From: Bacteroidota bacterium
GTDB lineage: Bacteria; Bacteroidota; Ignavibacteria; Kapaibacteriales; Kapaibacteriaceae
Assembly (NCBI GenBank): GCA_018266735.1
Contig: JAFDZT010000004.1
Coordinates: 220,094-284,093 of the forward strand
DNA: 64,000 nucleotides
Direction: 5' to 3'
Position numbers and translations under genes: made by a program. This document shows, piece by piece, positions 1 to 8,078 of this stretch; within the stretch, counting starts at the first letter, position 1; each line of letters opens with the position of its first letter. The notes beneath the pieces are model-generated. The model did no database searches. It was given only the letters and a program-made list of their open reading frames with translations, and was not told the origin of the DNA.

Positions 1-597
1 GACGACTTTGCACGCAACACCATCACGGCCGAACTCGCCGACGTCCATACACTGATCTCGGATCTCCCACGGGAGCTTGGAGATCGCTGGAATGGCACAC
101 TTCACATCGTCGGCCATTCCCGTGGTGGCGGCCTTGCCCACATCGTCGGGCGCGAACTCTTGCAGGCAGCGCAAGGACCGTTCGCCCTTGGCAAGCTGGT
201 GGTGTGGAACTCCATTGCCGAATGGCAGCGGTGGACGCCACGTCAGCGCGATGCCTGGCTCGCCGCCGGACGCATCGACATGGAGAACACGCGCACCGGT
301 CAAATGCTCGCCATGAACTCCTCCTACCTTCTGGATGTTGAGGATAACGCCACGCGATTCGATCTACTCGAAGCGTCGCGTGCACTTGCAGGACGCATGC
401 TCTATCTTCATGCAGAGCAGGACGTCACGGTCCCCCTTCGCGAGGTCGAAGGACTCGTGAGGGCGGCAGGGACGGAAGAACAACTTCGCACACTTTCTCA
501 AACAGGTCATACGTTCGGGATCACGCATCCCGTCGATCGGATCACTCCGGCATTCGTGTCGGCGATCGAACAAACTGCAGACTGGCTTCTCCAATGA
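1..597 (+). CDS. alpha/beta hydrolase, 5' end outside window
   Basis: The reading frame is open from base 1 and ends at a TGA at 595-597, so the N-terminus lies upstream. The visible 198 residues have the marks of an alpha/beta-hydrolase fold: a nucleophile elbow GHSRGG with its serine at bases 118-120, a later LYLHAEQDVTVP strand giving the acidic residue, and a TGHTFG motif giving the catalytic histidine. This triad and order fit serine esterases and peptidases of the family. The substrate cannot be told from sequence. Its stop overlaps the ATG of the next gene by 4 bp (ATGA), so the two are probably co-transcribed. Confidence 0.85.
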   Translation, partial: DDFARNTITAELADVHTLISDLPRELGDRWNGTLHIVGHSRGGGLAHIVGRELLQAAQGPFALGKLVVWNSIAEWQRWTPRQRDAWLAAGRIDMENTRTGQMLAMNSSYLLDVEDNATRFDLLEASRALAGRMLYLHAEQDVTVPLREVEGLVRAAGTEEQLRTLSQTGHTFGITHPVDRITPAFVSAIEQTADWLLQ

Positions 598-1022
598 AAC
601 ACACTACCATCGTAACGCTCTTCCTCACTACAGCCTCGCTTGTCGGCTGTGAACTCTTCGTTGTTGGCGGGTCGAAGGCGAAGCCGCAGATCGAGCGAAG
701 TCAGCGAAGCTCTGTTGGAGTGGTCTATCTGTTCAAGGCCGAACTGGACAGCGGGAATGCCGACGCGGCCACCGATCTTCTTGCCCATGCCAGTGGACGG
801 AAGTTGTTGGCCATGGAGAAGTACGAACTCAAGGACGAAGTGCGACGCTTGCAACGGTTGATGGCAAGCAAAGAGATCACCTCAACAAAAACGGACACGC
901 TGAGTGCCGTAGCACACAATGTGTCCGTTCAGATCGACTATATCCGCACCATGTCGTTCGGGACCACCCGACTCAACGACCAGTGGTTCATTACGCGTTG
1001 GCCAACTATCGCTGCACAGTGA
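594..1022 (+). CDS. small predicted lipoprotein
   Basis: A 142-residue protein beginning with a hydrophobic signal and a lipobox LVGC with cysteine at residue 19, so it is probably lipid-anchored to a cell membrane. The mature part has no motif I recognise. The ATG overlaps the upstream hydrolase stop by 4 bp. Its last 17 bp overlap the 3' end of the convergent gene on the other strand. It might assist or share a compartment with the hydrolase, but that is only an inference from position. Confidence 0.7.
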   Translation: MKHTTIVTLFLTTASLVGCELFVVGGSKAKPQIERSQRSSVGVVYLFKAELDSGNADAATDLLAHASGRKLLAMEKYELKDEVRRLQRLMASKEITSTKTDTLSAVAHNVSVQIDYIRTMSFGTTRLNDQWFITRWPTIAAQ

Positions 1023-2367
1023 AGGTGCCGGAGCGAACCGTGCCGTTCGCTTCCACACGATAGCAGTAGACACCAGATGGCAGATACGCAGTTGCGAACG
1101 TGATGTCGTGCGTACCGGCCTCGAACATTTGCGTATATGGTTGCAGTACTTCCATCCCGGTGGAGGCATAGACACGAGCCGTGACCGATGCAGGGACATC
1201 GAGTGTGAGTGGCATGTGAATGCGATCGACACCTGGATTCGGCATTGGTGCGCCCAAGGACAGCACCTCAGGAAGAGGGTTGTCCTGAACGTACGTGGTG
1301 GGATCGATATGGCGACTGACGAAACCACCCAGTGTACCGATGAACACGTGATTCCGATACGTCACCACGAGTCCGTTGGCACTTCCATCGGTTTGATCGC
1401 CGTTGAAGTCCACCATGCCGTCCTTCTTCTCAGACCAGTTGTCGCCGGCATTGGAGCTATAGAACGTACCGGACTTGAACGTGGTCGCAAAGATCTCGTC
1501 GCCCTTGCCAACACCGAAACCGCTGACGTAGTTGCTCTGGAAGTTCGCCGTCGGCCATCCGGTCAGACAGTACTTCCACGTTTCACCATCGTCATCGGAG
1601 CGCAGAACGCAAGCGTTCTGACACTTGGCGCTACCTTGCAATTGATTCCGTCCTACGAAGACGCGCGTATTCGAGGTCCACACCATGTTCCGATAGTTAT
1701 CGCTGTCTTCACCCGAGGATGGATCCGTGTCGATCCGGCGCCAGCTTGCTCCGACATCTGTCGTACGGAACAGTCCCTTGTTATACCCGATCATACACCA
1801 CAGCTTCGTGCTGCTGGGGTCCGGACTGATATGAACTTGGAAGACGGCCGTATAGGCAACGCCTGGCAACGACACTTGCGTCCACGTTGCACCGGCATCT
1901 TCGCTTAGATACATGCGACGCATGGAAGGGCCGCCATCGATCCCAACGGCAACCATCGTGGGCTGTCCGGGACGGTTCTTGATCGTGGCATGCACCACTT
2001 GCTTGCTTGGTAGTGAAGCGTTGTTGCAATCGATCCAGCTCACACCATCATCGGTGCTCTTGTACACACCATTGCCGGCCTGGCAAACGAAGATCACATT
2101 GTTGGCATCCACATCAACGGACTTGATGGGTTTATCAAGGTCGAGACCGGAACCTTCGTTCCCATCGTTGAGCCATTCCCACGTTTGACCGAGGTCACTC
2201 GTGCGATACATGCCGGCGAGGTCGGTACCTGCGAAGACCATCCCTTTCGTGTTCGCTGCCAAACATGTGACGGAAGCAGCAGGCCCTGTTGTCGACTCCC
2301 AGAATTTCTGGGCGTGAAGGGCAACCGTTGATAGCACAAGGGCCAAAAGAGAGACAACAAGACGCAT
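1006..2367 (-). CDS. secreted BNR/sortilin-type beta-propeller protein with T9SS sorting domain
   Basis: 453 residues from the ATG at 2365-2367. I chose this start because it gives a clean signal peptide (MRLVVSLLALVLSTVALHAQ); an in-frame extension upstream lacks signal character. The body carries repeated phrases such as YRTSDLGQTW, YKSTDDGVSW, FRTTDVGASW and LRSDDDGETW, the BNR/Asp-box repeats of sialidase and sortilin-like beta-propellers. The last 80 or so residues are a T9SS type A sorting domain: a PNP motif, then beta strands ending in SGVYCYRVEANG and a final basic residue. It is likely secreted through the outer membrane. No enzyme active site is recognised. It ends in a 17-bp convergent overlap. 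Confidence 0.85.
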   Translation of the reverse strand: MRLVVSLLALVLSTVALHAQKFWESTTGPAASVTCLAANTKGMVFAGTDLAGMYRTSDLGQTWEWLNDGNEGSGLDLDKPIKSVDVDANNVIFVCQAGNGVYKSTDDGVSWIDCNNASLPSKQVVHATIKNRPGQPTMVAVGIDGGPSMRRMYLSEDAGATWTQVSLPGVAYTAVFQVHISPDPSSTKLWCMIGYNKGLFRTTDVGASWRRIDTDPSSGEDSDNYRNMVWTSNTRVFVGRNQLQGSAKCQNACVLRSDDDGETWKYCLTGWPTANFQSNYVSGFGVGKGDEIFATTFKSGTFYSSNAGDNWSEKKDGMVDFNGDQTDGSANGLVVTYRNHVFIGTLGGFVSRHIDPTTYVQDNPLPEVLSLGAPMPNPGVDRIHMPLTLDVPASVTARVYASTGMEVLQPYTQMFEAGTHDITFATAYLPSGVYCYRVEANGTVRSGTFTVQR

Positions 2368-2379
2368 TGGTTCAATCCA

Positions 2380-2387
2380 TAGATTTG
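2380..2387 (+). promoter_or_regulatory. TAnnTTTG -7 promoter element of mpl
   Basis: TAGATTTG matches the Bacteroidota -7 consensus exactly. The expected transcription start about 5 nt later leaves a leader of roughly 24 nt before the mpl ATG. No clear -33 TTG lies 19-21 nt upstream. No Shine-Dalgarno precedes the ATG. Confidence 0.6.
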
Positions 2388-2415
2388 CACACAATTCTCA
2401 AGATACTACTTTCCT

Positions 2416-3849
2416 ATGAACATCCATTTCATTGGCATTGGTGGCTCGGCCATGGGTTCGGTTGCCGTTGCATGCAGGGCGGTGGGGCATACCGTTACGG
2501 GGTCCGACACGGCCATCTATCCTCCCATGAGCACCGTGCTCGCCGATGCCGGCATTCAATGGTACGACGGATACGATGCCGAGCGGATGATGCAGGCCAT
2601 ACCCGACCTTATCGTGGTCGGCAATGCCATCTCGCGCGGCAACGTCGAGCTGGAGCACACGCTGACCGAGCGATTGAACATGACGTCGATGGCCGGTCTT
2701 GTCGGCTCCTTGTTCATCGACAAGAACATGTCGATCGTGGTTTGCGGCACCCACGGAAAGACCACCACGTCGAGCATCACCGCGTGGCTTTTGGAGTCCG
2801 CGAACCGTCACCCCGGATTCCTGATCGGTGGCGTCCCGGGCAATTTCGACGTTGGCTGCCGACCTGTCCCCGATGCCTTGCACAATACAGCCGATGGTGT
2901 GTTCGTGAGCGAAGGCGACGAGTACGACACGGCCTTCTTCGATAAGCGCAGCAAGTTCGTGCACTATCGCCCAACTGTTGCCATCATCAACAACATCGAA
3001 TTCGATCACGCCGATATCTTCCCCGACCTTGCCGCCATTCTTCGTTCGTTCGAACAGATGGTCCGCATCGTCCCATCGAATGGCGCCGTGATCGTGAACG
3101 CCGACGATGCGAATGCTCTTGCCGCTGTCCGCAATTCCTATGCTCCGGTCGAACCTTGTGGCACAGCGCCGGATGCGTGGTGGCGGATCGACGCGCTGAA
3201 CTATGGGGCGAATGCGTCCACATGGACGATGTATCGCAACGGCGCACTGTATGGAACATTCACCACGTCCATGCCGGGCGAGCATAGCGTGCGCAACTGC
3301 GCCATGGCCATTGCCGCAACGGCCCATGCAGGCCTTACCGTCGAAGAACAACAACATGGCCTTGCCACCTTCCGCCTTCCAAAACGCCGACTCGAAGAGA
3401 TCGCACGGTGGAAGGGCTGCGTGGTGATCGACGATTTCGCACATCATCCAACGGCCATAGCTGCAACGATGCGTGCCCTGCATCAGAAGTATCCGACAGC
3501 CCGCATTGTGGCCGTGTTCGAACCGCGTTCGAACACAACGACGCGTGCCTTCTTCCAGCATGAGTTGGCCGAGTGTTTCGCAGGTGCAAGCGCTGTGTGC
3601 ATTGGACCGGTGAACAGACCGGAGCGCTATGCGGTTGAAGAGCGACTCGACACGGCGAAGCTGGTGCACGACATCGAAGCTCAAGGGATCGCAGCATTGA
3701 GCATCGCTGCAGACAGAGCTTCGGATCCGCTATGGGGAGCCGATGTAGTGGCATTCCTTGAACGACATGTTGCGTCCGGCGATGTGATCGCCATTCTGAG
3801 CAATGGCAACGTCGGCCGCCTGCGCCAGATGCTTAGCGATCGATCCTGA
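2416..3849 (+). CDS. mpl: UDP-N-acetylmuramate:L-Ala-gamma-D-Glu-meso-DAP ligase (Mpl)
   Basis: 477 residues of the Mur ligase family. Mpl attaches the recovered tripeptide L-Ala-D-Glu-meso-DAP to UDP-MurNAc, recycling peptidoglycan in the cytoplasm. The N-terminal Rossmann motif is GIGGSAMGS (residues 7-15), the ATP-binding P-loop is GTHGKTTT (111-118), and the block DEYDTAFFDKRSKF followed by NNIEFDHADIF is characteristic of Mpl rather than MurC. The length fits the family. It implies a meso-DAP cell wall. It is the first gene after its own TAnnTTTG box. Its 3' end overlaps the convergent subtilase gene by 17 bp. Confidence 0.93.
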   Translation: MNIHFIGIGGSAMGSVAVACRAVGHTVTGSDTAIYPPMSTVLADAGIQWYDGYDAERMMQAIPDLIVVGNAISRGNVELEHTLTERLNMTSMAGLVGSLFIDKNMSIVVCGTHGKTTTSSITAWLLESANRHPGFLIGGVPGNFDVGCRPVPDALHNTADGVFVSEGDEYDTAFFDKRSKFVHYRPTVAIINNIEFDHADIFPDLAAILRSFEQMVRIVPSNGAVIVNADDANALAAVRNSYAPVEPCGTAPDAWWRIDALNYGANASTWTMYRNGALYGTFTTSMPGEHSVRNCAMAIAATAHAGLTVEEQQHGLATFRLPKRRLEEIARWKGCVVIDDFAHHPTAIAATMRALHQKYPTARIVAVFEPRSNTTTRAFFQHELAECFAGASAVCIGPVNRPERYAVEERLDTAKLVHDIEAQGIAALSIAADRASDPLWGADVVAFLERHVASGDVIAILSNGNVGRLRQMLSDRS

Positions 3850-6800
3850 GCTTCTTCATCGACGACTCGACCGATGCACCGCTCGCATCGGTACCGGTGA
3901 CGCGATAGAAGTAGTATCCGGGCGGCACCGTTGTTCCTGTGGCATCACGCAGATCCCACGCCACGCCACCATTCGCATCACTGGTGCGCACCACGATAAT
4001 CGACGTGAAGTTCTGATCGAAGATCTCGATCTGCGCGGTTCCCGTGAGATTTGCAAAGGTCACGGAGCGATCGGTGTTCATATGCACAGGGTGCGGGAAC
4101 ACATACACGTCGCTGAGGTCGGGCGCGGTGAACACCAGTCCCAGAGTATTACCTGCACCGTTCGTGATGAGCCGACCTGATGTTGCGCGCACATCTCGCA
4201 CCGTAAGGTAGTAGGTCTTGCCCGTGGCACCCAATGGTTCCGACGGATCGAACTCGATCTGCACACTATCCGACCCATCGCTTCGCACGGTTCGTACCCG
4301 TCCGGATGGCGTCAGTTCATACTTGTCCGCTTGCTCCACCTCCGACCCCGACACGGGCTCGGTGAACGTAAGGATGGCTTCGTTGCGACCGATGGCGCGC
4401 AACGAACGTAGCGCAAACGTCACAGGAGGAGAAGTTGGTGTGACCGTCAGCAATAATGTTCCGGAGCGCGTGGGCATACCATTGGCATCGGGCATCGGAG
4501 AACACTGCAGCGTCCACGTACCGGGCTGTGCGCGGAATGGCGGGAAGGAGACCATCACAGTACTGTCTCCGCCACGAATGGCAGTTGTGGCCACCACGGT
4601 CGACTGTCCGTTCTCTGCAATGAGCGTGAACGTCGATGGCTCCATATCGCGTGAACGCAGTGCACCCGAATACGACACCGCAACAGCGAGACCGCGCGTG
4701 AGCGCGGTGTCTTCGACCGATGACGGCGTGATGCGAAGCGGCGTCGCGGAAGGATCGTAGCGCACCTCCACAACATTCGAGCGGAAGCTCTCCTGCAGCA
4801 ATGGATCGTTGGGAATGGTCGACACACGATAGCGATACAACGTGCGCGGAAGCAGCGAGTCCAATCGGATCTGCGGCTCTACCGATGAGGTGAATGTTCT
4901 GAAGATCGGATTCGTGCCCACTGCGCGCTGAATATCGTACCGCGCAGCACCGTTCACACCATCCCAGCGAAGGTCCACCACCGAGTCTCGCACGAGCGAC
5001 GCACGCAATCCCAGCGGTGCAGCGATGCGTTGCGTGGTGGTGTCCGCTTCCATGAACATCATTCCCGTACCGAACCCAACCTCGGGACTCGTGATGCAGA
5101 AACCAAGCTCGTTGATCCCGTTCCGATCGAAGTCGTACGTGAGCACGCGCGATGTGGCCACGTCTGATCGATAGAGCACTGGCTCCAAGCGACGAGTGGC
5201 CGTGTTCCAGCGGAACACATAGAGACGCGGAAACACGGAGATGGCAACTTCCTTGCCTCCTCGCATGTCGAGCTGTCCGCCATCCACTCCATTGCGATAG
5301 CCGATGCCATACCGTACACCTTCGAAGTGATCGGTCCACACCGTCTCATAGTTCCCAACACCAGCGGCCTTCAACATGCGGTACGTCCACACGTTCCTGC
5401 CATAGTCCATCTCGGCGTTCGGCTGTGTGCTATCGGGCACACCGACCACCACTTCCATTGTGCCGTCGCCATCGACGTCGGCACCATAGACGTAGCCGGA
5501 TCCGCCGGCACCTTCAAACGTTTTCACAGCCGACAGGTTGAACTGTCCATTCTTGAATTCGTAGATGACCACATCGCCATCCGTATCACTGAACACCAAC
5601 TCCGGCGCGCCGTTGCCATCCATATCGCCGACGGCACAACTGATCTCGTCGTATCGATTGTCCGTGGTTCCCGGTGGTGGCGGCGATGTGTTCACGGCAG
5701 CGGCAAGGAACTGATACTTCCCGTCGCGATACGTATAGGCCACCATTCCCGAGTCGGTGAACATGAAGATCTCTTCGCGACCATCACCCGTGATATCGGC
5801 CATGGCTGCGGCGGACAGGTTCGAGGTCGAATCGGCGAACAAGAGCGATCCGAACGGAGATGTGCCGATGGATCGCGGTTGGTAGAGATAGGTCTTGCCA
5901 ACAACATGACAGAGCACTTCCGGAATGCCATCGCCATTGCTGTCTCCCGTTCCACGCGGAATGAGCGTTGCGGCAGAGTCCTTGAACGTGAACGCAGATG
6001 GTGTGTATGACACTGTTCGGATACGACCGAACGATCCGCTGCTCATGTCGTTCATGTAGAACGTTGGCTCTCCGTTCCCGTACACGGGCTTCACGTCATT
6101 CAGCACGTAGCCGACCATCACAGGTGTTGCGACGGTTCTCCAGCCTGTCGTAGGGGCAGCATCGCGTGATGGTGTGAACGTTGTGGTGCGAAGCACAGAA
6201 TCACCCGTGGATGTGGTCGCGACAACGACCACATCGTACTGCACACCCGGCAGCATGTCGGGCAGTGCAAGTGAGTGCGTCCTTGTAAAGCGTCGCGTAT
6301 CGGTCGTGGTCTGCCAACCGCCTGTTGAATCGGTAGGCTTGAACCGCACGCGCAGCATGGTCGTGCGCGAAGCACGCATTGTGAGCACGGGCACCATACG
6401 GTCATCCCGCCACGCCGAAATGATATCGAGCGAGGAGATGGAAGGCGGCGCGGAGGCAAAGCGAATGCGTCGTCTGCTCTCGATGGTGCGACCGTTGCGC
6501 GATTCAACACGAAGGCGAATGGTGTGGTCGCCATCGGCATAGGGCGTGATCAACACATTGCCGAGAATGGCATTGATGCGTTGCTCGGAAGAGCGCACCA
6601 ATGTGGTCCACGACGTGGGCTCGATCCCGGTACCGATGTCGATGGTATAGGCGCTGAACGATGTCGAGGTGGCCGTCCCGATGATGTTGATCGCGGACTG
6701 TGTGGCATGATCGATCTCTTCTTCGTTCGAGGGTGCATCGATGCGGACAATACTTGCACCCGGCATGTCAAGAGCTGCATCGACGCGGAGTCGGCCCGCA

Positions 6801-8077
6801 CCGTAGAACGGGTCCCATCCGGGTTCACCAAGATCGACGCTTGATTCGCAGAGGATGCCGCGGATCTCGTCGGCCGTGCGTGTGGGTCGTTGTTCCAACA
6901 GCATGGCCGCGGCGGCGGCCACGTAGGGTGATGCGAACGACGTGCCCTGTACCGTGCGATAGCGATTCCCGGCGGCCGTGGTCGTGATGGCCTGTCCCGG
7001 AGCAGAAAGCGTAAGCAGCGATCCTGTGCTGGAGAATGGCGAGCGGACATCGGTCTCTCCCGTGCTCGCCACCACGATCACATCGTCGTAGCCGGCTGGA
7101 TACTGTCGCGACGTGGTCCCGGTGTTCCCTGCCGACGACACGAGCACACATCCGAACGATGCGGCCAGGCGAATGGCATCACGGATCACGGGAGAATCAA
7201 CGACATCGCCAAAGCTCATGTTCACAACGCGAACGTTGTTCAACGCTGCATAAAGGAGTGCGGCGGCAACATCATCCTCTTCTGCATTGCCTGTTGCATC
7301 GAACGCACGGAGTGCGACGAGTTTGCAATCGTAGGCAAGTCCGGCAATGCCCGTACGATTATTGGCATGCGCACCGATCACGCCGGCCACCGACGTGCCG
7401 TGCCCTTGTTCGTCGAACGGAACACCATCGGGATCTCGATCATCACCGAGGTTCCGATTGTCCTGATCCACAAAGTCGAATCCGATCACGTCGTCCGTAT
7501 AGCCATTCCCGTCATTATCGATCTCGTCGAGATCTCCCGTCCTCCCCGCATACGTCACATCCGTCGGCCACGGATCGAAGCGTCCGTTCCGATTCACATC
7601 CTCTGCGGCATTCACGGCGAACCGATCGAACAGATCCAAGTGGTCCCAATCGATCCCGGTATCGATCACACCAACGGTGATCCCTTTGCCGGTGGCGCGT
7701 TTCCAGGCTGCAGGTGCACCTATGAGCGGGAGCGCCCACTGAGCTGCACTGAGCGAATCATTCGTGACGGCATCGTGCAAGGCGATACGACGGTTCGGTG
7801 TGATCTCTTCCACCCACGGCAGTGCGCGAAGTGAATCCGCTTGTGCCGGGGTGGCCTCGACGACGACGTACAAGGCGAGGCGTTCGATGGCGCGTTGCTG
7901 TTCGACCTGCTGAAGTTGATCGGCAAGGCGGTTGCGCACGGCGCTTCGTATCAGCGGACGCATGGCGGGTCCGAGCACTGATGCCGGTGTGGTCGGACGC
8001 ATGCGAAGGATGTACGACTCCGTAGCGAACACGGATGCCGCACCGACCACCAACAGGACAAGGACCAAGCGGATCAC
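3833..8077 (-). CDS. large secreted subtilisin-like (S8) protease with T9SS sorting domain
   Basis: 1414 residues. GTG start at 8075-8077, preceded by a good Shine-Dalgarno (GAGGAG) 7-8 nt away and 1 nt after the recQ stop. It has a short signal peptide (MIRLVLVLLVVGAASVFA). The S8 catalytic domain spans about residues 130-440: Asp139 in DTG, His226 in GHGT, oxyanion Asn318 in SAGNTG and Ser380 in GTSFASP, so the triad is intact. It is followed by Ig-like strands, an FG-GAP/VCBS-like region (about 640-980, repeated DxDxDG and DMDGNG calcium-type loops), a fibronectin-III-like domain and a C-terminal T9SS-like sorting domain ending GYYFYRVTG and KLRIDR. Likely a surface or secreted protease. 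It is the last gene of the operon running from 16757. Confidence 0.93.
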   Translation of the reverse strand: MIRLVLVLLVVGAASVFATESYILRMRPTTPASVLGPAMRPLIRSAVRNRLADQLQQVEQQRAIERLALYVVVEATPAQADSLRALPWVEEITPNRRIALHDAVTNDSLSAAQWALPLIGAPAAWKRATGKGITVGVIDTGIDWDHLDLFDRFAVNAAEDVNRNGRFDPWPTDVTYAGRTGDLDEIDNDGNGYTDDVIGFDFVDQDNRNLGDDRDPDGVPFDEQGHGTSVAGVIGAHANNRTGIAGLAYDCKLVALRAFDATGNAEEDDVAAALLYAALNNVRVVNMSFGDVVDSPVIRDAIRLAASFGCVLVSSAGNTGTTSRQYPAGYDDVIVVASTGETDVRSPFSSTGSLLTLSAPGQAITTTAAGNRYRTVQGTSFASPYVAAAAAMLLEQRPTRTADEIRGILCESSVDLGEPGWDPFYGAGRLRVDAALDMPGASIVRIDAPSNEEEIDHATQSAINIIGTATSTSFSAYTIDIGTGIEPTSWTTLVRSSEQRINAILGNVLITPYADGDHTIRLRVESRNGRTIESRRRIRFASAPPSISSLDIISAWRDDRMVPVLTMRASRTTMLRVRFKPTDSTGGWQTTTDTRRFTRTHSLALPDMLPGVQYDVVVVATTSTGDSVLRTTTFTPSRDAAPTTGWRTVATPVMVGYVLNDVKPVYGNGEPTFYMNDMSSGSFGRIRTVSYTPSAFTFKDSAATLIPRGTGDSNGDGIPEVLCHVVGKTYLYQPRSIGTSPFGSLLFADSTSNLSAAAMADITGDGREEIFMFTDSGMVAYTYRDGKYQFLAAAVNTSPPPPGTTDNRYDEISCAVGDMDGNGAPELVFSDTDGDVVIYEFKNGQFNLSAVKTFEGAGGSGYVYGADVDGDGTMEVVVGVPDSTQPNAEMDYGRNVWTYRMLKAAGVGNYETVWTDHFEGVRYGIGYRNGVDGGQLDMRGGKEVAISVFPRLYVFRWNTATRRLEPVLYRSDVATSRVLTYDFDRNGINELGFCITSPEVGFGTGMMFMEADTTTQRIAAPLGLRASLVRDSVVDLRWDGVNGAARYDIQRAVGTNPIFRTFTSSVEPQIRLDSLLPRTLYRYRVSTIPNDPLLQESFRSNVVEVRYDPSATPLRITPSSVEDTALTRGLAVAVSYSGALRSRDMEPSTFTLIAENGQSTVVATTAIRGGDSTVMVSFPPFRAQPGTWTLQCSPMPDANGMPTRSGTLLLTVTPTSPPVTFALRSLRAIGRNEAILTFTEPVSGSEVEQADKYELTPSGRVRTVRSDGSDSVQIEFDPSEPLGATGKTYYLTVRDVRATSGRLITNGAGNTLGLVFTAPDLSDVYVFPHPVHMNTDRSVTFANLTGTAQIEIFDQNFTSIIVVRTSDANGGVAWDLRDATGTTVPPGYYFYRVTGTDASGASVESSMKKLRIDR

Positions 8078-8078
8078 G